NCBI GenBank assembly: GCA_900547045.1
Contig: URFB01000011.1
Span: 1 to 13,614 of the forward strand
Direction: 5' to 3'
Source of the DNA: an uncultured Mollicutes bacterium
GTDB lineage: Bacteria > Bacillota_I > Bacilli_A > Acholeplasmatales > Anaeroplasmataceae
Length of the DNA: 13,614 nt
Shown here: piece after piece, positions 1 to 6,642 of the stretch
How positions within the stretch are numbered: the stretch's first letter is position 1
Layout of the letters: each line of letters begins with the position of its first letter
Made by a program: the position numbers and the translations under genes
The notes under the pieces: model-generated
The model's database searches: none
Seen by the model: only the letters and a program-made list of their open reading frames with translations
What the model was told of the DNA's origin: nothing

Positions 1-189
1 CTTAATATAAATTTAAGGGACTTAAGTTATAAAAATCAAAAGCTTTATGATTCAACATTCCTATCATTTAGTTATACACAGAAGAAAAATGAAGAATTTA
101 AAAAGCTTGATACATTCACAAAAATATCCCCACCAAAGGAAGAACTAGATAAATGTAATTCAAGATTTTACGATAAGTTTAAACATTAA
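1..189 (+). CDS. 3' end of an unrecognised gene (partial)
   Basis: The reading frame starting at base 1 is open for 62 codons and ends at TAA (187-189); the other two + frames close within the first few codons. The visible tail is rich in Lys, Phe, Tyr and Asn, contains one Cys, and has a PPKEELDK stretch before the C-terminal FYDKFKH. No start codon, signal peptide or motif is visible because the gene enters from the left. I do not recognise the family. In DNA this AT-rich an open frame of this length is suggestive but not conclusive, so it could be a decayed gene or chance. No hairpin terminator is visible just after the stop. Confidence 0.45.
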   Translation, partial: LNINLRDLSYKNQKLYDSTFLSFSYTQKKNEEFKKLDTFTKISPPKEELDKCNSRFYDKFKH

Positions 190-322
190 TAAAGTCTATT
201 TATGATGTTAGTATAGATTGTAAATTGTATTATTAAAGTGTAGGTTAGGGGATGCGGACATTTTTTAGTTGACATTTACAAAAAGCTACACTGATTAATT
301 TTGTATATGCTATTTTAGCAAT
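190..322. other. Gene-free gap between the left partial gene and the activase operon terminator
   Basis: I see no coding frame here. The stretch holds a 7-bp inverted pair, AGTGTAG (237-243) and CTACACT (286-292), enclosing a GGGGATGCGGACA segment that is less AT-rich than its surroundings. A TTGACA hexamer (269-274) has no acceptable -10 about 17 bp downstream. A short hairpin, TGCTA-TTT-TAGCA, lies at 308-320. It may contain a remnant of a mobile-element end, but nothing here proves it. Confidence 0.4.
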
Positions 323-350
323 AAAAAAGCCTTTACCATATGGTAAAGAC
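323..350 (-). terminator. Rho-independent terminator of the activase operon
   Basis: Read on the - strand, GTCTTTACC (350-342) pairs with GGTAAAGGC (337-329) around an ATAT loop, with one G-T wobble. A run of six T residues (328-323) follows. It begins 7 bp beyond the stop codon of the 425-residue protein, the classic position and shape of an intrinsic terminator. Confidence 0.9.
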
Positions 351-356
351 CTAATA

Positions 357-1634
357 TTATAGAATTTGCTTATTATCAAGATTTTCTCTTGCGATTGCAA
401 GCATTAGCTTGATACGGTTTTCTTGGTTAACCTTTGTAGCAGAAGGGTCATAATCAATTGCTACAATATTAGCGTGAGGATTATGCTCTTTAATTGTTTT
501 CATAACACCCTTTCCACAAATATGGTTAGGCAGACATCCAAATGGCTGGGCACAAACGATATTTGAATAGCCTAGCTCACATAGCTCAATCATTTCTGAG
601 GTAAGAAGCCAGCCCTCACCCATCTTTGCACCATGGCCAATAACACCATTGCACATTTCTTTTGTTTCTGTGAAGCGATTCATTGGTGTAAATTTAGAAT
701 TTTCCTTAATTGCATTAATCATTAGCTTTTCACGACGCTTGAAGTACCAAATGACAAGACGATTAATGAAGGCGGCTTTAGAGCCACGCTTATAAATCTT
801 TTTATCGTATAAAGCGTTGTAGCAGCAGTAGAAGGCAAAGCCAAGTACGCCTGGTACCATAACCTCAACATTTTCTCCAATTAGGAAATCCTCAAGACCA
901 TTATTTCCTAGGGCGGCATATTTGATATAAATTTCACCAACAATACCAACACGTGGCTTGATTTCATCGGTTAATTCGACATTATCAAAATCCTTTGCAA
1001 TTAGTCCCATGTTTTTCTTGATTTCACGGAATGAAGCACCCTTGTTTTTGTAAAACATTTCTCTTATATCATGAACCCATTTATCCACGATTTTTTGAGC
1101 ATCGCCCTTATTTTTCTCATATGATCTTACCTTATTATTTAAATACATTATAAAGTCACCATAGCATAAGGCAGCGACAACTCTTTTAATAAGGGGATAT
1201 GTTATTTCAAATCCTGAATCCTTCTCAAGATTAGCTGCGTTAAGTGATACAACGGGGATATAACCATATCCAGCCTTAACTAGAGCTTTTCTTAAAAGGT
1301 GAATATAGTTTGATGCACGGCATCCTCCACCTGTTTGGGTAATTAATAGGGCTACATGGTCTAAATCATCACGGTGATTTAGGGCATCAATGAATTGACC
1401 TATTACAAGAAGGGCAGGATAGCAGGTATCATTGTGAACATACTTAAGACCCTCTTGAGCACATTCAGGGCCCTTATTTTGTAAAATTTCGGTTTTATAG
1501 CCACAGCTATTAAGCGCATTTTCAAATAAGGCAAAATGAATATCAAGCATTGAAGGAATTAAAATGGTATGGGTCTTACGCATTTCCTTAGTGAATTTAG
1601 GATATTCAACCTTAATATCATCAGTATTAATCAT
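357..1634 (-). CDS. 2-hydroxyacyl-CoA dehydratase-related Fe-S protein, partner of the adjacent activase
   Basis: This 425-residue protein matches the C-terminal half of the large (about 1,400-residue) activase/dehydratase-like proteins of Firmicutes. In this family an Fe-S protein receives low-potential electrons from an ATP-driven activase; the substrate of this branch is unknown. Candidate cluster ligands are C58, C71, C105 (in GGGC) and a C-x5-C-x5-C motif at C361, C367 and C373. The stretch GEIYIKY (233-239) followed by a GLEDFL segment resembles the HgdB/BcrB-type fold. There is no signal peptide, so it should be cytoplasmic. The ATG at 1634 lies inside the end of the upstream gene (8-bp overlap) and is preceded by AGGAGG on the - strand, indicating coupled translation. 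Family assignment is firm; the reaction is not. Confidence 0.8.
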   Translation of the reverse strand: MINTDDIKVEYPKFTKEMRKTHTILIPSMLDIHFALFENALNSCGYKTEILQNKGPECAQEGLKYVHNDTCYPALLVIGQFIDALNHRDDLDHVALLITQTGGGCRASNYIHLLRKALVKAGYGYIPVVSLNAANLEKDSGFEITYPLIKRVVAALCYGDFIMYLNNKVRSYEKNKGDAQKIVDKWVHDIREMFYKNKGASFREIKKNMGLIAKDFDNVELTDEIKPRVGIVGEIYIKYAALGNNGLEDFLIGENVEVMVPGVLGFAFYCCYNALYDKKIYKRGSKAAFINRLVIWYFKRREKLMINAIKENSKFTPMNRFTETKEMCNGVIGHGAKMGEGWLLTSEMIELCELGYSNIVCAQPFGCLPNHICGKGVMKTIKEHNPHANIVAIDYDPSATKVNQENRIKLMLAIARENLDNKQIL

Positions 1635-4548
1635 GATTAGCCTCCTTTTCCTGCTTTAGGGCCTCAAATAAAGAACGAAGTCTTATTTTTACAGCACCTA
1701 GATTTGTAATTTCATCAATTTTAATTTGGGTATAAATCTTACCGTGACGCTCAAGAATGTCCTTACATTCATCAGTTGTAATAGCATCAAGTCCACAGCC
1801 AAATGATACGAGCTGAACAAGATTCAAATCAGGCTGGTTAATAACATATTTAGCAGCTGCGTAAAGCCTTGCATGATATGTCCATTGATTTAGGACGTTT
1901 ACTGGGAATTTTTCTTCAAGATAAGCAATTGATTCTTCGGTTACAATTGCAACGTCAAAGCCGGCAATAAGCTTATCAATACCATGGTTAACCTCAGGGT
2001 CAACGTGATATGGACGTCCGGCAAGAACGATGATTTGCTTACCATCACGCCTAGCCTCTTCAATGATTTCTCTTCCTCGTACTCTAATATCGGCTAAATG
2101 ATAGCGATATTCAGCATAAGCCTTTTTGCTAGCAAGCTTTATTTCCTTCATTGAAATATCATTGAAGTATTTCTTGAGAATTTCATAAATTGATTTTTCA
2201 AATTTTCGTTCATCAAAAATGCCTAAATAATCACTTATGAAGCAAATATTTTTAATCGCCTTAACATTATTTTTAATGTTTTCTGGATAATAAGCTACAA
2301 TTGGGCAATTATAATGGTTATCACCCTTATGCTCATTAATATTATAGGACATACAAGGATAGAAGATTGTTTTAATACCATCATTTAAAAGCTTTTCAAT
2401 ATGACCATGCACAAGCTTAGCAGGATAGCATACTGTATCAGATGGAATGGTATGCTGACCAGATGTAAATAGCTTTGTATTAGAGAATCCACTGTTTATA
2501 ACCTCAAAGCCTAGACTTGTAAAGAAGGTATGCCAAAATGGTAGAAGCTCATAATTATTTAAAACAAGGGGAATACCAATCTTACCTCTTTTCCCTGCTA
2601 CAGGCTTGTAGCTTTGAAGTCTATTTTTAATATATTCGTAAAGGTTTAGGCTTGATGATTTAGCAACACCATTAGTTAAAGGCTTTTCACAATTGTTTCC
2701 ACTAATGAATTTCTTAGAATTAGCTCCAAAGCTATTAACTGTAAGGCTACAATGGTTATTACATAAGCCACAGTTAACAAACTTAACCTCATGCTTGAAG
2801 CACTTAAGCTGCTCAGGTGTTAAAATAGAAGAATTTAAAAGATTTAAATCCTTAGCATATAAGGCAGCACCATAGGCACCCATAAGACCAGCAATATTAG
2901 GACAAACAACATTTAAATTAAGCTCACGCTCAAAGGCACGTAATACCGCCTCATTGTGAAAGGTACCACCCTGTACAACGACGTGCTTTCCAAGAGAATC
3001 AACATTAGTTGCACGAATTACCTTATAAAGAGCATTCTTAACAACAGATATTGAAAGACCTGCTGAAATATTATCAATTGTAGCGCCATCCTTTTGAGCC
3101 TGCTTAACTGATGAATTCATGAATACCGTACATCTTGAGCCTAGATCAACTGGCTTTGGTGCAAGAAGCCCCATCTTAGCAAAGTCTTCAATTTTATAGC
3201 CCAAGGCATTGGCAAATGTTTGAAGGAAGGAACCACATCCAGATGAGCATGCCTCATTTAGAAAAATGTTTGAAATAACACCATGCTCAATTTTAAAGCA
3301 CTTAATATCCTGTCCACCAATATCAATGATAAAGTCAACTGATGGCATAAAATGCTTAGCCGCTCTAAAGTGAGCCATGGTCTCAACAAGGCCACCATCA
3401 AGATTAAAGGCGTTTTTAATAAGCTCCTCACCATATCCAGTTGATGCAGCACCAACAATATGGATATAAGGATATTCAGTATAAATATCATTTAAAATAT
3501 TTTTAAATAAATCAACAGGGTTTCCTTTGTTTGATAAATATTTAGAATAACGAATATTTAGCTCCTCATCAATTAATACCATCTTAAGAGTAGTAGAACC
3601 ACTATCAACACCTAAATATAAAGGCTTGGTATAATTATCAAGTGCAAGGGTTTTAACATTATCCTCAGCATGACGCTTACGGAATTTTTCAAGATCAGCC
3701 TGTGATTCAAAAAGAGGTGCATTAAAGCCAATCTTAGAATTTGAATGATATTCTTCAATTTTCTTAATTACATCAGTAATTTCATAATCACTTGTTGCAC
3801 AAAAGGCTGCGCCAAGGGCAACGAAGTATAATGAATTTTCAGGGCAGAAGCCATTTAAGTGAAGTGATTCATTAAAGCTTTCCTGGAGCTCGGAAAGGAA
3901 GGTTAAAGGACCACCTAAATAGGCAACCTTACCAGTGATTTCTCTTCCTTGGGCTAGTCCACCAATTGTTTGGTTAACTACAGCCTTGAAAATAGAAGCT
4001 GCGATATCAGATTTAGAAGCGCCTTGATTTAAAAGAGGCTGAATATCGGTTTTAGCAAATACTCCACATCTTGAGGCAATGTTATAAAGCTTTTCATGCT
4101 CCTTAGCATAGCCATTAATTTCGGTAATATCGATATTAAGAAGGGTAGCCATTTGGTCAATAAAGGCACCAGTACCTCCAGCACAGGAGCCATTCATTCT
4201 AACTTCCATACCATCAGATAGGAATAGAATTTTAGCATCCTCTCCACCAAGCTCAATAATAACATCGGTACCAGGTATAAGCTTATTGGCCGCTACTCTT
4301 GTGGCATAAACCTCCTGCACAAAGGTAATATTTGAGCCGTTTGCAAGTCCCATTCCAGCTGAGCCACTAATGCCAAATTTGAAATTGCCACTGATAATTC
4401 CCTTTTCACGTAAATTGTTAAGAATTTCTAAAACATTTTCCTTAATATGAGAATAATGCCTTTTATAATCCTTTAAAATGATATTTTCGTTGTCATCTAA
4501 TACAACATATTTTATAGTAGTAGATCCAACGTCAAGTCCTAATTTCAT
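1627..4548 (-). CDS. Acyl-CoA dehydratase activase, double ASKHA ATPase with DUF2229-type region
   Basis: The protein has 973 residues. Two ASKHA (acetate kinase/Hsp70/actin fold) domains lie in tandem. Domain 1 has the phosphate loop DVGSTTIK (6-13), GGEDAK (101-106) and cysteines C122 (GSCAGGTG) and C161 (SRCGVF). Domain 2 has DSGSTTLK (315-322), GGQDIK (411-416), C434 or C438 (EACSSGCG) and C473 (SRCTVF). In archetypal activases such as HgdC, two such cysteines per subunit hold a [4Fe-4S] cluster at the dimer interface. A further Cys group, C593, C596, C600 and C620 (CGLCNNHC...C), may bind another cluster. The rest, from about 650 to 973, is the DUF2229-type region. ATP hydrolysis in this family drives electron transfer to a dehydratase-like acceptor, here most likely the overlapping downstream gene. 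The ATG at 4548 has an AAGGAGT site at 4565-4559. In many Firmicutes both parts are one polypeptide; here they are split. Confidence 0.88.
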   Translation of the reverse strand: MKLGLDVGSTTIKYVVLDDNENIILKDYKRHYSHIKENVLEILNNLREKGIISGNFKFGISGSAGMGLANGSNITFVQEVYATRVAANKLIPGTDVIIELGGEDAKILFLSDGMEVRMNGSCAGGTGAFIDQMATLLNIDITEINGYAKEHEKLYNIASRCGVFAKTDIQPLLNQGASKSDIAASIFKAVVNQTIGGLAQGREITGKVAYLGGPLTFLSELQESFNESLHLNGFCPENSLYFVALGAAFCATSDYEITDVIKKIEEYHSNSKIGFNAPLFESQADLEKFRKRHAEDNVKTLALDNYTKPLYLGVDSGSTTLKMVLIDEELNIRYSKYLSNKGNPVDLFKNILNDIYTEYPYIHIVGAASTGYGEELIKNAFNLDGGLVETMAHFRAAKHFMPSVDFIIDIGGQDIKCFKIEHGVISNIFLNEACSSGCGSFLQTFANALGYKIEDFAKMGLLAPKPVDLGSRCTVFMNSSVKQAQKDGATIDNISAGLSISVVKNALYKVIRATNVDSLGKHVVVQGGTFHNEAVLRAFERELNLNVVCPNIAGLMGAYGAALYAKDLNLLNSSILTPEQLKCFKHEVKFVNCGLCNNHCSLTVNSFGANSKKFISGNNCEKPLTNGVAKSSSLNLYEYIKNRLQSYKPVAGKRGKIGIPLVLNNYELLPFWHTFFTSLGFEVINSGFSNTKLFTSGQHTIPSDTVCYPAKLVHGHIEKLLNDGIKTIFYPCMSYNINEHKGDNHYNCPIVAYYPENIKNNVKAIKNICFISDYLGIFDERKFEKSIYEILKKYFNDISMKEIKLASKKAYAEYRYHLADIRVRGREIIEEARRDGKQIIVLAGRPYHVDPEVNHGIDKLIAGFDVAIVTEESIAYLEEKFPVNVLNQWTYHARLYAAAKYVINQPDLNLVQLVSFGCGLDAITTDECKDILERHGKIYTQIKIDEITNLGAVKIRLRSLFEALKQEKEANHD

Positions 4549-4600
4549 ACAAAAATAACTCCTTTTTTAGAATAAGATTATAATTTACAATCTAGTTTAT

Positions 4601-4629
4601 ATTATATATAAAAAGCAAAATATTGTCAA
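4601..4629 (-). promoter_or_regulatory. Consensus sigma-70/SigA promoter of the activase operon
   Basis: On the - strand the -35 TTGACA (4629-4624) and the -10 TATAAT (4606-4601) are both perfect and separated by exactly 17 bp. Transcription would start near 4594, giving a leader of about 45 nt before the ATG at 4548. A perfect consensus implies high basal strength, so expression is probably limited by repression or reserved for high-demand conditions. Confidence 0.85.
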
Positions 4630-4639
4630 TTTATAATAT

Positions 4640-4653
4640 TTCACAAATGTGAA
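4640..4653. promoter_or_regulatory. Palindrome TTCACA-AA-TGTGAA, candidate operator
   Basis: The 6-bp arms are perfect with a 2-bp centre, and the match extends imperfectly to 4634-4659. It sits 10 bp upstream of the -35 of the activase promoter, centred near -52. This is typical of an activator site or an upstream repressor site. The half-site order (TCACA then TGTGA) is inverted relative to the CRP/FNR type (TGTGA-N6-TCACA), so I do not assign it to that family. Confidence 0.45.
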
Positions 4654-4755
4654 TAATTAAAGTGCTTTTTAAAATCATTTTTTAAAAAAAAAAACGAGTA
4701 TTCTAAACTTGTTAAGTTGTATAATAATGTGAGACTAAAAAGTATAAAATTTTTT

Positions 4756-4777
4756 TTACAATACAAATTTATTGTAA
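4756..4777. repeat. Inverted repeat TTACAATA-N6-TATTGTAA overlapping the lipoprotein -35
   Basis: The two 8-bp arms (4756-4763 and 4770-4777) are perfect complements around CAAATT. The right arm contains the -35 hexamer TTGTAA of the lipoprotein promoter, so a protein bound here would exclude RNA polymerase. No regulator is identified. Confidence 0.5.
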
Positions 4778-4800
4778 GAATAATATTTTTAGAGTATAAT
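4772..4800 (+). promoter_or_regulatory. Promoter of the lipoprotein gene
   Basis: The -35 TTGTAA (4772-4777) and the perfect -10 TATAAT (4795-4800) are 17 bp apart. Transcription would start near 4807, about 30 nt before the ATG at 4837. The -35 matches four of six consensus bases and lies within an inverted repeat. Confidence 0.7.
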
Positions 4801-4836
4801 AAAATAAGAAGATTATATAAAAACGAGGTTGTTTCT

Positions 4837-6564
4837 ATGAAAAAATATAAAATTTTTAGCATTTTAGCTATTTTTATTATAGGTATTCTTACGCTTGTAA
4901 GCTGTAGTGATACATTTAAGGCTAAGGGCGATTTAAGTGTTTTAAATCAAACACGTTACACTTTAACTATTAAAGCATCACTTGATGATGAGAATAAGGA
5001 AGTAACAGCAGGATCTGTTCAAATTCAATTGTATAATAAAAATGGTGACAGAAAAACAACATCTAATTGTGATAAGCTAGGTGGAACTAGTGAGGGTACA
5101 ACTCAAACTGTTACTATTCAATCTCTTGAGGAAAATACAACTTACATTGTTAAGCTTGTTTGTACAATTAGAGAGCATCAATATACATTAAAGGAAATTG
5201 AAGCTAAAACAAACAAGGCTGGTTCATCTTACGAGGCTGCTATTCATATTAGTACAGCTGATGATTTTGCCAAAATGTCAAATGATTTAGATGGATACTA
5301 TATCCTTGATAATGATATTGCTCTTGGAACAGGGCTAAATGAAAATGAAGGAATTACCGAACTTGAAAAGAAAGATTTAAAGGAATGGACTGCTATATTT
5401 AGCTCAGCATCATCAAAGGCATTTACAGGAACATTTGATGGTAATGGTCATACCATTTCTAACTTTAAACAAACATCATCTTTATCTGATTATGGCTTCT
5501 TTGGATATTTAGCAATGGGAGCTACAATTAAGAATATTAATTTTGAAAATGTATATTTAGCATCATCTAGATATAGTGATACATATGTTGGTGTTGTAGC
5601 AGGACGTGCCGAGTCTGGTGTTACAATTGAAAATGTAAATGCTAAGAATATAAAAATTAGCTTTACAACATCTTCAACAAGCGGTAAGACATTCTATATT
5701 GGTGGCTTAATTGGACAAAATACTGGTGGTAATATTGTTAATTCAACCATAACATCACTTGATTTAAAGCTTACTGGTGGTAAGGTAATTTATGTTGGTG
5801 GTATTGCCGGTGAAAATTCAATGGCTGAGGGTAGATGGATAGAGGATTGTGTTGCTCAAGGAAGTATTACTATTGTTCAGGAATACAATAATTCATCTGA
5901 ATTAACTAAGAATACTGAAATTGTTCAGGTAATTGGTGGCGTGGTTGGTAAGAATGATGGTAGAGTTAGAAATACTATTTCATATGTAGATATTAAATCT
6001 TCATTTAATCTTAACGATAATGTTCTTGATAAGGTTTATGCTAACAAGGACGCTGATGATACAAGCGAAGATGCTCCAAAGGAGTGGAAGATTAATAAGG
6101 ATATTAATGTATCAATCGGTTCATTTGCTGGATACAATAAGGGAATTATTAGAAGCTCAGTTGCAGCGGGATCAATTGATTTCTCATCATATAATGCATA
6201 TAATGTTGCAATTGGATTATTCTGTGGCTTTAATGTATCACTTGTTACACCTTCAATTAATCACGTAGCATATTATAATAATGAATCTACTGTTTCTATT
6301 AAATTAACAGCTGAAGAAATTGCAGAGGATAATCCAAACTATAAGAAGACCCCTAAGTATACTAGAGTATTTAAGATTTCTATGACTGGTAAGAATGAGG
6401 ACAATCAAAATTATTTTGAAATGCCTACTGTATATGCAAAATCAAGCTGTGAGGAGTCATTAGGCGAGAGTACAGATGTTAGCAAATTTAAGGGAACAGA
6501 AAACGATGTATTTGATGCTACTAAATTTAACGATTTAATAACTAAGCTTAAAAATCTATTCTAG
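4837..6564 (+). CDS. Surface lipoprotein with FN3-like domain and GLUG-type beta-helix repeats
   Basis: This 575-residue protein has a lipoprotein signal peptide: MKKYK, a hydrophobic core at 6-20 and the lipobox L20-V21-S22-C23. It should be lipidated at C23 and anchored on the outer face of the membrane. I chose the ATG at 4837, not upstream in-frame codons, because the signal peptide starts there and a GAGG site lies just before it. Residues about 30-125 form a beta-rich, fibronectin-III-like domain. From about 133 the chain has a pectate-lyase-like layout with at least six GLUG-type motifs: YVGVVAG (250), YIGGLIGQN (287), YVGGIAGEN (319), VIGGVVGKN (365), SIGSFAGYN (426) and AIGLFCGFN (458). 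A polar Asp/Lys-rich insert spans about 392-425. Such repeats build beta-helices in adhesins and carbohydrate-interacting surface proteins. No catalytic residues are recognisable, so binding or adhesion is only inferred. It is monocistronic. Confidence 0.85.
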   Translation: MKKYKIFSILAIFIIGILTLVSCSDTFKAKGDLSVLNQTRYTLTIKASLDDENKEVTAGSVQIQLYNKNGDRKTTSNCDKLGGTSEGTTQTVTIQSLEENTTYIVKLVCTIREHQYTLKEIEAKTNKAGSSYEAAIHISTADDFAKMSNDLDGYYILDNDIALGTGLNENEGITELEKKDLKEWTAIFSSASSKAFTGTFDGNGHTISNFKQTSSLSDYGFFGYLAMGATIKNINFENVYLASSRYSDTYVGVVAGRAESGVTIENVNAKNIKISFTTSSTSGKTFYIGGLIGQNTGGNIVNSTITSLDLKLTGGKVIYVGGIAGENSMAEGRWIEDCVAQGSITIVQEYNNSSELTKNTEIVQVIGGVVGKNDGRVRNTISYVDIKSSFNLNDNVLDKVYANKDADDTSEDAPKEWKINKDINVSIGSFAGYNKGIIRSSVAAGSIDFSSYNAYNVAIGLFCGFNVSLVTPSINHVAYYNNESTVSIKLTAEEIAEDNPNYKKTPKYTRVFKISMTGKNEDNQNYFEMPTVYAKSSCEESLGESTDVSKFKGTENDVFDATKFNDLITKLKNLF

Positions 6565-6570
6565 CTTTGT

Positions 6571-6606
6571 AACAAAAGCGTCTGGGCAACACTGGGCGTT
6601 TTTGTT
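6571..6606 (+). terminator. Terminator after the lipoprotein gene
   Basis: AACAAAAGCG (6571-6580) pairs with CGTTTTTGTT (6597-6606) over ten base pairs including one G-T wobble, and weaker pairs extend inward around GGGCAACAC. The T run is part of the 3' arm. It starts 6 bp after the TAG stop and separates this gene from cysS. Confidence 0.8.
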
Positions 6607-6631
6607 AATATTTAAGAAAAATAATGAAATT

Positions 6632-6638
6632 AGGTGAT
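6632..6638 (+). promoter_or_regulatory. Ribosome binding site AGGTGAT fixing the cysS start
   Basis: AGGTGAT ends 4 bp before the ATG at 6643, matching the distal part of AGGAGGTGAT. The GTG at 6634 lies inside this site, so it cannot be the start. The ATG at 6652 is too far away. This fixes cysS at 6643. Confidence 0.8.
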
Positions 6639-6642
6639 ACAT

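Larger units (their letters stand above)
4549..4836. other. Divergent intergenic region between the activase operon and the lipoprotein gene
   Basis: This 288-bp region holds both divergent promoters. From left to right it has the activase leader and promoter, the palindrome at 4640-4653, a T6-A11 tract (4678-4694) that may bend DNA or act as an UP-like element, a lone TATAAT (4720-4725) without a -35, an inverted repeat at 4756-4777, and the lipoprotein promoter and ribosome binding site. Short open frames here are low-complexity and lack ribosome binding sites, so I do not call them. Confidence 0.7.

Noticed and set aside
269..297. Possible + strand promoter from TTGACA at 269-274
   Set aside because: The bases 17 bp downstream (TGATTA) are a poor -10 and no + strand gene follows.
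2693..3491. Frames inside the activase gene on + (2693-2875) and in another - frame (3258-3491)
   Set aside because: They are shadows of a long, well-supported ASKHA gene and have no ribosome binding site or family signature.
4717..4836. N-terminal extension of the lipoprotein frame to 4717
   Set aside because: It would place the lipoprotein signal peptide internally and would span the gene's own promoter; the ATG at 4837 has a ribosome binding site and begins the signal peptide.
4641..4862. 73-codon frame on the - strand
   Set aside because: It lies in the AT-rich divergent promoter region, is low-complexity (Leu, Phe, Tyr, Asn), and overlaps both a promoter and the start of the lipoprotein gene.
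6020..6268. 82-codon frame inside the lipoprotein gene
   Set aside because: Out-of-frame shadow with implausible Met/Leu/Ile/His composition.
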